Assembly: GCA_033721915.1 (NCBI GenBank)
Contig: JAWWAC010000008.1
Span: forward strand, 1 to 64,000
From: REBR01 sp033721915
GTDB lineage: Bacteria; Pseudomonadota; Gammaproteobacteria; Pseudomonadales; Oleiphilaceae
Length of the DNA: 64,000 nucleotides
Reading direction: 5' to 3'
This document shows positions 26,532 to 35,190 of this stretch, in pieces. Both the position numbers and the translations under genes were made by a program. The notes beneath the pieces are model-generated. The model did not search any database. It was not told the DNA's origin and saw nothing but the letters and a program-made list of their open reading frames with translations. The first letter of the stretch is position 1. The number at the start of each line of letters is the position of its first letter.

Positions 26532-28340
26532 CTAATGTTGTTCGGGAATCAGGGAGGCCGGAATGGCCACCGGGATTTCCAGCAGCTGCTGGGCGAACGC
26601 CTTGCCCTGGGGGTCGATGCGCAGGCTGGCCACACCGCCGCCCCCCAGGCTGTGGCGCAGCAGGAAGTTATAGCCGTTAATGCCCGGCAGACTCCAGCGC
26701 TGCACGTCGCTGCCTTTCTGATCCAGTGTGTGGCCCATCCACTCGGCCACCCGCTCAACGGTCAGTGCCGCGCCGATCCAGGGCCAGTAGGCCGGGTCAC
26801 GGGCCACCACGCCGATATTGCTGTGGTCGCCCTTGTCGCCACTGCGGGCCCAGGCGAGCTGGATCAGTGGCACTTCCCGGTCGGCTTTCTCAGAAGGGAC
26901 TGCCGGCTTGGCGTCTTCCGGAAGCACAGCCGTATCGAATCCGCCGTCAGTGGCCACGGTGACGTCCTGCTTCTGATCGCCGATGCCGGCGCTGATGCTG
27001 AGACGCTCCTTGGGCACCAGGCAGGAGAACAGCCGGATCTTGGGCCAGACCGTGGGGCGTCCGCCGACAATGCCGGTGATGCCCGGGGCCATGCCCGTGG
27101 CGGCCTGGGCGATTTCCCGGGAGAACAGCACCAGGGCCTTTTTGTCCTTGTGGGTGACGCTGATCTTCACCACGACCTCACGGCTGTCCTGGCGACGGCC
27201 ATGGGGGCCGTAAGTGGCCTCGCTGCCCAGCAGCTCCACGTGATGGTCGCTGTAGGGGGCGAAGCCCTTGTCTTCCAGCAGCCGGCCGGACTTGGCCAGT
27301 ATGGCGTCGGCCACGGCGGAGGCCTTGCGCACCGCGTCGATGCCCGCCATCAGGAAGGTTACGGTGCATTTGTGGCCGTCGGGCCAGGTGCCGGCCACCT
27401 TGTAGCTGTCCGTGGGGGGGTGCCCCCGGGCGCCGGTGACCGCGACACGGTCCTGGCCGGTCTCTTCCAGTGTGACCTGGGTGAAGTCGCAGACCACATC
27501 CGGCAGCAGATAGGCCCTGGGGTCGTCGATCTCGTAGACCAGCTGTTCCGCCACGGTGCCGTAGCTCACCTGGCCGCCGGTGCCTTCCGGCTTGGTGATC
27601 ACGCAGTGGCCGTCAGGGCCGATTTCGGCGATGGGAAAGCCCATATTGTCGAAGCCTTCAGCCACCGCTTCCCAGTCGGTGAAATTGCCGCCGGTGACAT
27701 GGGCGCCGCATTCGATCAGGTGCCCGGCCAGGCTGCCCTGTGCCAGTTTGTCGTAGTCGTCCCAGGCCCAGCCGAATTCGTGCACCAGCGGGGCCAGTAC
27801 CACGGCGCTGTCCGCCACCCGACCGGTGACGATGATGTCCGCCCCCTGTTCCAGTGCCGTCACAATGCCCGGTGCCCCCAGGTAGGCGTTCATGGAGACC
27901 ATCATGGGGGGCATGGGGGCGTCCGTGGTCATCTCCCGCACACCCGCCTCGGACAGGGCCTTTTTCTGGGGCAGCAGGTCATCGCCCAGCACCAGTGCCA
28001 CCTTGAGGTCCACGCCGGCCTTGTCCACCAGCTGTTGCAGAGCATCCCGGCAGGCCACCGGGTTGACCCCGCCGGCGTTGCTGATGACTCGGATCTTCTG
28101 GCTGGCGATTGTCTCCAGCAGCGGGCCCATGACCGTGTGCACAAAGTCCGTGGCATAACCGGCGCCGGGGTCTTTCATCTTCTGGCCGGCCATGATCGAC
28201 ATGGTGATCTCCGCCAGGTAATCGAACACCAGGTAATCCAGGTTGCCCTTGTGCACCAGCTGCTGGGCCGCTGTCTGGGTGTCTCCCCAGAAGGCGGAGG
28301 CGCAACCGATGCGCAGTGGGGCGGTGTTTGTGTCGCTCAT
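26532..28340 (-). CDS. atuA: Acyclic terpene utilisation protein AtuA
   Basis: The 602-aa protein has the N-terminal AtuA (DUF1446) domain, about 1-450: IGCASAFWGDT, SNAGGVNP and DIIVTGRVADSAV motifs. A shorter C-terminal AtuA-like domain (about 490-600, starting QLAWARSGDKGDHSNIGV) follows. AtuA is needed for citronellol/geraniol growth in Pseudomonas and may process 3-hydroxy-3-isohexenylglutaryl-CoA, but its chemistry is poorly established. The start at 28340 (MSDTNTAPLR) is used; an upstream in-frame ATG reaches into the operator region. It is the promoter-proximal gene of the leftward operon. Confidence 0.92.
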   Translation of the reverse strand: MSDTNTAPLRIGCASAFWGDTQTAAQQLVHKGNLDYLVFDYLAEITMSIMAGQKMKDPGAGYATDFVHTVMGPLLETIASQKIRVISNAGGVNPVACRDALQQLVDKAGVDLKVALVLGDDLLPQKKALSEAGVREMTTDAPMPPMMVSMNAYLGAPGIVTALEQGADIIVTGRVADSAVVLAPLVHEFGWAWDDYDKLAQGSLAGHLIECGAHVTGGNFTDWEAVAEGFDNMGFPIAEIGPDGHCVITKPEGTGGQVSYGTVAEQLVYEIDDPRAYLLPDVVCDFTQVTLEETGQDRVAVTGARGHPPTDSYKVAGTWPDGHKCTVTFLMAGIDAVRKASAVADAILAKSGRLLEDKGFAPYSDHHVELLGSEATYGPHGRRQDSREVVVKISVTHKDKKALVLFSREIAQAATGMAPGITGIVGGRPTVWPKIRLFSCLVPKERLSISAGIGDQKQDVTVATDGGFDTAVLPEDAKPAVPSEKADREVPLIQLAWARSGDKGDHSNIGVVARDPAYWPWIGAALTVERVAEWMGHTLDQKGSDVQRWSLPGINGYNFLLRHSLGGGGVASLRIDPQGKAFAQQLLEIPVAIPASLIPEQH

Positions 28341-28403
28341 AGTGGGTCCTTGATCGGCAGCTGAAACTTGATTCAGGGGCGTCCTGAAGGTCAGGAGACA
28401 ATG

Positions 28404-28438
28404 TACCGAAGCGGTAAAAACCAAGCAAGCGCTTGGTT
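28404..28438. promoter_or_regulatory. Operator-like palindromes in the atuA-atuR intergenic region
   Basis: AACCAAGC-AAGC-GCTTGGTT (28419-28438) is a perfect 8-bp inverted repeat. A smaller dyad TACCG-AAG-CGGTA (28404-28416) lies beside it. Both are between the divergent atuA and atuR starts. AtuR of P. aeruginosa binds inverted repeats in this gap, so AtuR is the probable ligand. Confidence 0.7.
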
Positions 28439-28534
28439 AATAATTTTCCTTTTGGGGTGCCCGTCTCTGGTAGAGAAGCATGGCTTGACCTATGCTCTGT
28501 GTCCAAACCACGCCATCGCCCCAGGGAGCCGACA

Positions 28535-29137
28535 GTGAGCGCTATCGAGAACAGCCGGGAACCGGCCTTTACCGACCCCGACAGCCCGCGGGGCCGATTG
28601 CTGGTGCAGGCGGCGCATCTGTTCCGGGAGAAGGGCTATGAGCGCACCACGGTGCGGGACCTGGCGGCGGCGGTGGGTATCCAGTCCGGCAGCATCTTCC
28701 ACCACTTCCGCAGCAAGGAGGAAATCCTCCAGGCAGTGATGACCGAGGCGATCCTGTTCAATACCCAGCGCATGCGGCAGCGCCTGGACGAGGCCAGCAG
28801 CCTGACCGACAGGGTGCGTGCCCTGATCCGCTGCGAACTGGAGTCCATCAATGGACGCACCGGTGAGGCCATGGCCGTGCTGGTCTATGAGTGGCGCAGC
28901 CTCTCGGCGGAGAGTCAGTCGCGGATCCTGAAGCTGCGGGATATCTACGAGGGGCTCTGGATGGCGGTGTTGCAGGAGGCGGCGGATCAGGGTCTGATCG
29001 GGGCGGACCCCTTCGTGCTGCGGCGCTTTCTCACCGGGGCTCTGAGTTGGACCATCACCTGGTACCGCCGGGAAGGGGGCATGACCCTGGAGGATCTGGC
29101 GGACCAGGCCATGGCCATGCTGAAATTACCGGAGTAA
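28535..29137 (+). CDS. atuR: TetR-family repressor, AtuR
   Basis: A 200-aa TetR regulator. The helix-turn-helix is in the first 65 residues (LVQAAHLFREKGYERTTVRD, then AVGIQSGSIFHHFRSKEEIL), followed by an all-helical ligand domain. The GTG at 28535 is chosen because AGGGAGCC lies upstream at good spacing; the longer open frame would run through the operator palindrome. Its divergent position next to atuA matches AtuR, which represses the operon until an acyclic terpene acyl-CoA intermediate relieves it. It is followed by a weak TCCGG/CCGGA hairpin. Confidence 0.9.
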   Translation: MSAIENSREPAFTDPDSPRGRLLVQAAHLFREKGYERTTVRDLAAAVGIQSGSIFHHFRSKEEILQAVMTEAILFNTQRMRQRLDEASSLTDRVRALIRCELESINGRTGEAMAVLVYEWRSLSAESQSRILKLRDIYEGLWMAVLQEAADQGLIGADPFVLRRFLTGALSWTITWYRREGGMTLEDLADQAMAMLKLPE

Positions 29138-29335
29138 GCCTCCGGATAAGCCGGATTTTCTGGGACGGTGTCCTGATTTTTACGAAAATGTCACACAAAA
29201 TCCCCCCGCTGGCCCTTTGTAACTTTTTGTACAAGGGGTCCTGAGATAGCCTGTTGGCCTGAAAAACCCGGATTGGCTGTCTCGCCAGTCATTTCAATTT
29301 GTAACAAAAAAGCCGATTGTAGAAGCCATAAACAG

Positions 29336-29346
29336 TTGTCGGACAA
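29336..29346. promoter_or_regulatory. TTGTC-G-GACAA dyad upstream of the TRAP cluster
   Basis: A perfect 5-bp inverted repeat with a 1-bp centre, itself flanked by CAGTT/AACTG, 83 nt before the first lipoprotein start. The same TTGTYNGACAA core occurs before both oxidase genes (53088, 56326). It could be an operator or activator site. Confidence 0.55.
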
Positions 29347-29370
29347 TAACTGATGCTGTCCCTGAGTCGG

Positions 29371-29395
29371 CACGGGACCCTCGACAGGGCCCGTG
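29371..29395 (+). promoter_or_regulatory. Probable 5'-UTR hairpin before lipoprotein L1
   Basis: CACGGG-A-CCCT pairs with AGGG-CCCGTG around a CGAC loop with one bulged A. It ends 34 nt before the start codon and has no T tract, so it is more likely an mRNA structural element than a terminator. Confidence 0.4.
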
Positions 29396-29429
29396 AACCA
29401 CAACAATAAAGATTTTCAGGAGAATCCAG

Positions 29430-30488
29430 ATGTTTAAGCCGTTGCAGCTTCTCCCTTCGCGCTCGTTGCGCCCTGTCCTGGTGGCGCTGGTCGCCTCGCT
29501 GTTTGTGGCCGGCTGTGGTATCCACCCCATCTATACCCCCACCGGGCAGGTGTTGTCCGGGTACGGCGAAAGCCATGCCACCCCCTATGTTCTGGAAATG
29601 GACGATATTGGCATGGCCTGTTCACTGGGCGAATCACTGGATCCGCTGCTGTATTCCTTCAAGCGGGTCAAGGCCAACCCGGAGACCACCGGCTCACTGC
29701 TGCAGGTGCTGGCGGGTATCTGTGCGGAGAGGGAGGCCGTTGAGGAGGAGCTGCGCTACCTGCGTGCCGAGCACAAGAACGACCTCTCGGGGATGCGCGA
29801 TGCCCGTAACGCCATGCAGCGCAAATACGGTGCAACAGCCAATCGTCGCCTCAAGGCCTTTAACCGGGGCATGACCGCTTTCCGCTTTGATCCCGCCTCC
29901 CAGGTAGAAGAACTGGACTGCCCCTGTTACCGGAATGACCAGGATGAGCTGACCTTCATGATGGCCCTGCTCAGCGGCGCCCAGGCGGTGCTGGATGACG
30001 CCAAGGCCGGCGGCCGTGCCGGTGTGTCCCGCAGCCTGGCGCCCCAGGTGGAGCGGGCCGCCGCCTGTCTCGACAGCGAGAAATGGGGCGGATTGCCGGG
30101 CAATATCCGCGCTGTGATCTGGGTGCTGTTGCCGGATACACGCCCCGATGACGATCTGGACCCCTGGGCGGTCATGAAGGCCAACCGAGAGGTGGCCATG
30201 GCTGCCGGCATGCGCACGGCCATGGCCCTGGAGCTGGTGATGGCGGAAAACGTGGGCCGTACAGAGACCGTGGCGGAGGTGCTGGCTTTCCTGGCGGAGT
30301 CCGAAGAGCGCTTTGTGGTGCGCCCCGAGTACCAGCTGGTGGACCTGGTGGGCATGGAAGTGGCCCTGTTTGTCTCGGACCGCATCTGGACGGACCGCTA
30401 TGGCTACCGCACACCCAGCAACCGCTTCGGCCGCATCAGCGACGAGCAGGAGCAGGATGAATCCATTAATACCGAAGGCCTGCTCTAG
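29430..30488 (+). CDS. TRAP-associated lipoprotein L1 (unnamed family)
   Basis: A 352-aa lipoprotein precursor with a signal peptide and lipobox FVAGC (Cys29). The mature start reads GIHPIYTPTGQ. The rest is mainly alpha-helical, with four cysteines (64, 98, 164, 213) conserved in L2 and L3, a GGRAGVSR turn near 194-201 and an extreme C-terminus ending NTEGLL. No enzyme motif is seen. It opens a unit with a solute-binding protein and a TRAP permease. Treponemal TRAP systems have an associated helical lipoprotein (TatT) that partners the binding protein, and an analogous role is my inference; homology to TatT is not shown. Good AGGAG site upstream. Confidence 0.8.
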   Translation: MFKPLQLLPSRSLRPVLVALVASLFVAGCGIHPIYTPTGQVLSGYGESHATPYVLEMDDIGMACSLGESLDPLLYSFKRVKANPETTGSLLQVLAGICAEREAVEEELRYLRAEHKNDLSGMRDARNAMQRKYGATANRRLKAFNRGMTAFRFDPASQVEELDCPCYRNDQDELTFMMALLSGAQAVLDDAKAGGRAGVSRSLAPQVERAAACLDSEKWGGLPGNIRAVIWVLLPDTRPDDDLDPWAVMKANREVAMAAGMRTAMALELVMAENVGRTETVAEVLAFLAESEERFVVRPEYQLVDLVGMEVALFVSDRIWTDRYGYRTPSNRFGRISDEQEQDESINTEGLL

Positions 30489-30542
30489 CAGCGGTCTTTG
30501 TATGACAACTCACAAAACGGTTTTAATCAGGAGTACTGAATC

Positions 30543-31574
30543 ATGCGACTTCGTAGTTTGACGGCTGCGGCCCTGGTGGGGCTGGCCTCTTTCAGCCAGA
30601 GCCATGCGAGTGAGGCGATCGACACCTGTGTGTTCGATATCATCGGTTCCAGTGGCGATCAGTACCAGATGATGCAGGATTACGCTCTGAATATGCGTGA
30701 GCATGGGGTTCGTCTCGACCTCATCCCCTACACGGATGAGAGCGTGGCCCTGGCGGAGTTCTCCTCCGGCTCCTGCGACATTCTGGTGGCTACAGACCTG
30801 CGCACACGACGGTTTAACCGTTTTACCGGCACACTCAGTGCCGTGGGCGCCATTCCCTCCTACGACGAGCTGAAAACGGTCATGAAGGTGCTGGCCAGCG
30901 AGGGGGCGGCCAAGCACATGGTCAACGGGGATTACGAGGTGCTGGGGATCTTTCCACTGGGTGCCGGCTACCTCTTTGTGACGGACCGCTCCATTGATAC
31001 CGCCGCGGATCTGGCCGGCAAGCGCATTGCCACTCTGGACTACCAGAAAGACGCCATCCATATGGTGAATTACGTCAACGGCAGCGTGGAGCCTTCCGAT
31101 ATCACCAACTTTGGTGGCAAGTTCAACAACCGCTCCGTGGATGCGGCCTATGCACCGGCTTTTGCCTATGAGGCACTGGAACTGTACCGGGGCGTCAGTG
31201 ATGACGGTGGCATTGTCCGCTACCCACTGGCCCAGCTCACCGCCCAGGTGATTGCCCGCAAAGGGGTGGTGGATTCCGAAACGGCCCAGAAGGCCCGGGA
31301 AGTGGCTTACAGCATGTTTGACGACACCATGGAGCTGATCCGCCGCTACGAGGAGGGTATTCCCGAGTCCAGCTGGGTGGATATCCCGGACAAGGACATT
31401 GACGACTACCAGGAGATGTTCCGCCAGAACCGCATCCAGCTGCGTGACGGTGAGGACAGCGATGGCAACTCCGTCAGTCAGGTGTACGACGGCGACATGC
31501 TGACACTGCTGCGTCGCGTTCGCTGCCGTGAAAACCCGGACGCCTCCGAGTGTACCGCCTCCGACCGGGAATAA
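30543..31574 (+). CDS. Periplasmic solute-binding protein S1 of a TRAP-type system
   Basis: A 343-aa exported protein (signal peptide to about residue 22, cleavage near SHA-S). It belongs to the group usually labelled 'putative solute-binding protein' (AdeT1/2-like). The family core includes DTCVFDIIG, PYTDESVALAEF, TDLRTRRFNRF and GAIPSYDEL, then an invariant NFGGKFNNRSVDAAYAPA block. Cysteines 29, 78, 328 and 337 are conserved in all three copies, suggesting two disulfides. It should deliver a ligand, probably an organic acid as in other TRAP systems, to the permease encoded 80 nt downstream. AGGAG precedes the ATG. Confidence 0.85.
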   Translation: MRLRSLTAAALVGLASFSQSHASEAIDTCVFDIIGSSGDQYQMMQDYALNMREHGVRLDLIPYTDESVALAEFSSGSCDILVATDLRTRRFNRFTGTLSAVGAIPSYDELKTVMKVLASEGAAKHMVNGDYEVLGIFPLGAGYLFVTDRSIDTAADLAGKRIATLDYQKDAIHMVNYVNGSVEPSDITNFGGKFNNRSVDAAYAPAFAYEALELYRGVSDDGGIVRYPLAQLTAQVIARKGVVDSETAQKAREVAYSMFDDTMELIRRYEEGIPESSWVDIPDKDIDDYQEMFRQNRIQLRDGEDSDGNSVSQVYDGDMLTLLRRVRCRENPDASECTASDRE

Positions 31575-31585
31575 ACGCCCGGTCA

Positions 31586-31607
31586 GGCCGGGGAAGGCTC
31601 CCCGGCC
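31586..31607 (+). promoter_or_regulatory. Stem-loop between binding-protein and permease genes
   Basis: GGCCGGGGA and TCCCCGGCC form a perfect 9-bp stem with an AGGC loop, 11 nt after the S1 stop and with no T tract. Such intercistronic hairpins often protect the upstream mRNA so that the binding protein is made in excess over the permease. Confidence 0.55.
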
Positions 31608-31654
31608 ACGCCAACACCCTCCAAAAATAATGATTGATTCGAGGCTTCATCGTC

Positions 31655-33730
31655 ATGGTTGAACCCAAGAGCGTCGAGCAGGGGCTCGCCAAACCCCACT
31701 GGGGACAGCGTCTGCACGGCATCGTTGTTGTCACGCTGCTGATTGTCGTGCTGCTGCTGGGTCTTGGCAGCTCCATGCACTCACGCATGCTCTCCATGGG
31801 AGAGCAGATCTGGCCGGGGTATTACACCCTCAACCCCGGGGCCAGTGAGCCCAGCTGCGAGTACGACGTGGACATTGAGCGCCGTGTCCAGGAGGAAATG
31901 GCCGCGGAAGAGGAAGGCGGGTTCGACCTTGGGGGGGATTTCGGCCCCGATGAAGACGCCATCCGCCGCTCCATCGAGCGTAACCTGGAGCGCTGCGAGC
32001 GCAGTCATGCCCAGTACGAGGCCCAGCAGGAACGCATCACCCCGATTCTGGTGGCCTACAAGGCCACCGAGCGGGCCATGGCCACCTGGCTGACCGACAA
32101 CATGGCCCTGTCCACCTACCTGTTTATCATCCTCATGGGGATTGGCGCCGGCACGGCCGCTTTCGGCAATGAGCATATTGCACTGCGTCCGCCACTGAAC
32201 CGGGTGGACTGGCGTGTCTCCCAGGGGGCGCAGTTGCTGGTGAACGGTCTGATGGTTTACTCCATCAACAATTACCTGTTCAACCTCAACCAGATACCCG
32301 AAACCGAGCATTTGCAGTCCCTGCAGAATGCCTGGATGGCGGTATTCAGCCTGCTGGCGCTGATCAATGCGATCCGTCTGGTGAAGGTGCCCCTTGAGCT
32401 GCCACAGGGGAAGCTGATGCTGACCAGCGCCCTGGTGCCGCCGCTGTACTGCGTCATGGGTGTCACGGGCTTTCTCTACTTTATCGGCATCGGCAATCTG
32501 TTCCTGCCCCAGTTACCGGTCAACTGGGACTCCGCTGGGCTGGGTGTCTACATCAACCAGATGACAGGCCATGCCAACCTGTTCATCAATATCGGCCTCT
32601 ACGTGTTCGTGGGCATGATGCTCAAGCAGACCACCATTCCGGAGCGTCTGCTCAAGGCCGTTCACCCCTGGCAGTTGCCACCCGCGGCACTGGCCTCACT
32701 GGTCATCTTCGCCACCGCCTTCCCCACGGCCTTCACCGGCGCCTCGGGCATCTTCATCCTGGCAGTGGGTGGCACCATCTACGACGAGCTGCGCCGTGCC
32801 GGCGCCGGACGACAGCTGTCACTGGCCACCACGGCCATGTCCGGCAGCCTCGGCGTGGTGCTCAATCCCTGCCTGCTGATCGTGGTGATTGCGGCACTGA
32901 ACCGGGAAGTGACCACCGTGGAGCTCTACAACGTGGGCTTCTGGGTGTTTATCCTCTCCGCCTGCCTGTTTTCCTTTATGGTCTGCACCACGGAAGGGGA
33001 GTGGAAGCCCCGGGCCATCAGCAAGCGCAAGGCGGCCATGGAATCCCTGCGGGCGCTGAGGCCGCTGATTCCCTATGTGCTGATGATTGCGGCGGTGGTG
33101 CTGGCCTTCCGTTACCTGCTGGGCGTGAGCTTCGATGAGTACAACGCGCCCATGGTGCTGCCGGTGGTCATGATGATGCTGGTGCTGATGGACTCCCGGA
33201 AGGGCTCCAGCCGGGTACTGGACTGGGGGCGCCGCATTGCCACCGGTGCCAGCGAATCGGCGGTGCACGCCGGCGCACTGCTGACGCTGATCGGCCTGTC
33301 CATGTCCGTGGGCGGCATACTGGAGCGCTCCGACCTGGTATCCACCATTTTCCCGTCAGAGGCCGGTTCCGTCTGGCTGGTGATGCTGGCCCTGGTGGTG
33401 ATGCTGACCATCATCGGCATGTTCATGGACCCCTTCGCCGCCGTGGTGCTGGTGTCGGCCACCATCGCCCAGCCGGCCATGGGTCTGGGCGTGGAGCCGC
33501 TGCATTTCTGGATTGTCACACTGGTGGCCTTTGAGCTGGGGTACCTGACGCCGCCCGTGGCACTCAACCACCTGCTGACCCGGCAGGTGGTGGGGGCCCG
33601 TGAGGCGCTGATCCCGGAGCTGGAGGGCAGCTTCTACCGGCGTTACCAGCGGCTTCTGCTGCCGTTGATGGTGATGTTCACCACACTGATGCTGGTGGCC
33701 TTTATACCGCTGTTCTTCTACACCAGCTAA
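31655..33730 (+). CDS. Fused TRAP permease P1 (DctQ-like plus DctM-like)
   Basis: A 691-aa membrane protein. The N-terminal DctQ-like part has TM1 (about 22-40), then a long acidic extracytoplasmic loop (about 45-150) with Cys68 and Cys114, and TM2-TM4. The DctM part (about 270-690) has family signatures such as AFTGASGIFILAVGG, ATTAMSGSLGVVLNP and MFMDPFAAVVLVSATIAQP, ending ELGYLTPPVALNHLL. The start at 31655 is chosen over a TTG at 31634 because it aligns with P2. TRAP permeases use sodium gradients to take up acids delivered by a binding protein. The enlarged loop is not a normal DctQ feature. Confidence 0.9.
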   Translation: MVEPKSVEQGLAKPHWGQRLHGIVVVTLLIVVLLLGLGSSMHSRMLSMGEQIWPGYYTLNPGASEPSCEYDVDIERRVQEEMAAEEEGGFDLGGDFGPDEDAIRRSIERNLERCERSHAQYEAQQERITPILVAYKATERAMATWLTDNMALSTYLFIILMGIGAGTAAFGNEHIALRPPLNRVDWRVSQGAQLLVNGLMVYSINNYLFNLNQIPETEHLQSLQNAWMAVFSLLALINAIRLVKVPLELPQGKLMLTSALVPPLYCVMGVTGFLYFIGIGNLFLPQLPVNWDSAGLGVYINQMTGHANLFINIGLYVFVGMMLKQTTIPERLLKAVHPWQLPPAALASLVIFATAFPTAFTGASGIFILAVGGTIYDELRRAGAGRQLSLATTAMSGSLGVVLNPCLLIVVIAALNREVTTVELYNVGFWVFILSACLFSFMVCTTEGEWKPRAISKRKAAMESLRALRPLIPYVLMIAAVVLAFRYLLGVSFDEYNAPMVLPVVMMMLVLMDSRKGSSRVLDWGRRIATGASESAVHAGALLTLIGLSMSVGGILERSDLVSTIFPSEAGSVWLVMLALVVMLTIIGMFMDPFAAVVLVSATIAQPAMGLGVEPLHFWIVTLVAFELGYLTPPVALNHLLTRQVVGAREALIPELEGSFYRRYQRLLLPLMVMFTTLMLVAFIPLFFYTS

Positions 33731-33756
33731 GGCCGGCTCAGGGGTAACTCCGAGAC

Positions 33757-33793
33757 AAACCGCCGCACGGGGCAACCCGGCGGCGGTTTTTTT
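33757..33793 (+). terminator. Rho-independent terminator after P1
   Basis: AAACCGCCG pairs with CGGCGGTTT and is followed by a run of T. It separates the first L-S-P unit from L2. Confidence 0.85.
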
Positions 33794-34078
33794 ATGCGCC
33801 TGCTGCTCTGCCAGGGCGCAGCCCCCCATTTCCCCTGCCTTTTTTCAGTCCCGCCGGGAAAAACACCCCAAACCGTGAACTGGCCCCGGCAAAGCCTCCC
33901 GCCACTCTTGCTAAGCTGTAATTCGTTTTTCCTGAGCCATCAGAAATTGTTTTCCAGAACAACCAGAAAGGATTCCAGGTGCGACTTCATGCTGAACCCT
34001 GATGATCGACAATTCCGGCCGATGGAATGGATAGTGCGGAAGTCCGGATTGGCCTGGACCCGGAACAGGCCCCGCACC
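33794..34078. other. Leader region before L2
   Basis: Open in the L2 frame but without coding character. It includes TTGTT-TTCCAG-AACAA (33947-33962), an inverted repeat like the upstream dyad but with a wider spacer. It probably contains the promoter for the second transporter unit. In-frame ATGs at 33989 and 34022 are alternative L2 starts. Confidence 0.4.
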
Positions 34079-35137
34079 ATGACCCGACCACGCAAGCGCA
34101 GGCGGCCATTGGCGCTGATCCGGCCAATGGCGCTCACGGTCGCCTTTCTGGGTCTGTCCGGCTGTGGCGGCTTTCACCTGATTTATACTCCCGTCGGCCA
34201 GGGCCTGTCCGGTTATGCCAGGGACCATGCCACTCCCTATGTACTGGCAATGGACGATGTGGGCATGGCCTGTGAACACGGACTGGGGGTGGAGCCGCTG
34301 CTGTATTCCTTCTCCCGCGTGACCCACAACCCGGATCTTACCGGCACACTGCTGCAGGTACTGGGCGGAATCTGCGGTGAGCGTGATGCGGTGGAAGAGG
34401 AGCTGCGTTACCTGAGGGCCAGCTACCACAACAACATCAGTGAGATGCAGGATGCGCGCAGCAGCCTGCAACGCCGCTATGCCATCAACGCCAAACGGCG
34501 CCTTCTGGCCTATGAGCGGAGCATGGCCGCCTTTGATTTCGACCCCACACAGCCGGAACTGGATGAGTGCCCTCCCTACCGCAACAACCAGGACGAGCTG
34601 ACTTTTATGCTGGGGCTTCTCAGCGGACTGCAGGCGGTGATGGACGATGCCAGGAGCGGCGGCCGCGCAGGGGTTTCAAGGGGGCTGGCAATGCAGGTGG
34701 AGCGTGCTGCCACCTGCCTGGGTAACAAGAAGTGGGGCGGCATGCCGGGCAACCTGCGGGCTCTGGTATGGACGCTGCTGCCGGATTCCCGCCCCGATGG
34801 CATCGACGACCCCTGGCAGTTCATGGCGGAAAACCGCCAGCTGGCCATGGACAAGGGCGTCAGAACCGCCATGGTGCTGGAGCTGGTCATGGCGGAGAAC
34901 CTGAACCGCACGGACACCATGGCGGAGGTGCTGTCGGTTCTGGCGGAATCCGAGGGCAACTTCACCGTCAGTCCCGATTACCGCCTGGTGGACAGCACCG
35001 GCATGGAAGTGGCCCGTTTCGTTTCAGACCGTCTGTGGACCAGGCGCTACGGCCACGCCACACCCTCCAACCGTTTCGGCCGCATCAGCAAGGACCGTGA
35101 GCCGGGGAAGGAGATTGATACGGAAGGTCTTCTATGA
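34079..35137 (+). CDS. TRAP-associated lipoprotein L2
   Basis: A paralogue of L1. The ATG at 34079 gives a basic n-region (RPRKRRR), a short hydrophobic core and lipobox GLSGC, then the family start GGFHLIYTPVGQGLSGY. All four internal cysteines, the GGRAGVSR turn and the C-terminal IDTEGLL are kept. It looks closer to L1 than L3 is, sharing for example LAESE and TPSNRFGRIS. No strong Shine-Dalgarno precedes this ATG, so the start is less certain; the lipobox makes it the best choice. It lies 53 nt upstream of L3. Confidence 0.75.
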   Translation: MTRPRKRRRPLALIRPMALTVAFLGLSGCGGFHLIYTPVGQGLSGYARDHATPYVLAMDDVGMACEHGLGVEPLLYSFSRVTHNPDLTGTLLQVLGGICGERDAVEEELRYLRASYHNNISEMQDARSSLQRRYAINAKRRLLAYERSMAAFDFDPTQPELDECPPYRNNQDELTFMLGLLSGLQAVMDDARSGGRAGVSRGLAMQVERAATCLGNKKWGGMPGNLRALVWTLLPDSRPDGIDDPWQFMAENRQLAMDKGVRTAMVLELVMAENLNRTDTMAEVLSVLAESEGNFTVSPDYRLVDSTGMEVARFVSDRLWTRRYGHATPSNRFGRISKDREPGKEIDTEGLL

Positions 35138-35190
35138 AGCCCTTTTCCCTGGACAGCCCTGTCACCCCAACCGATTGCAGGAGTGCCTCT

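Noticed and set aside
26523..28364. 613-codon open frame opposite atuA
   Set aside because: Antisense shadow of a well-conserved gene, with low-complexity composition and no start context.
33947..33962. A fourth copy of the TTGTYNGACAA dyad before L2
   Set aside because: The half-sites TTGTT and AACAA are separated by 6 nt rather than 1, so it does not match the motif.
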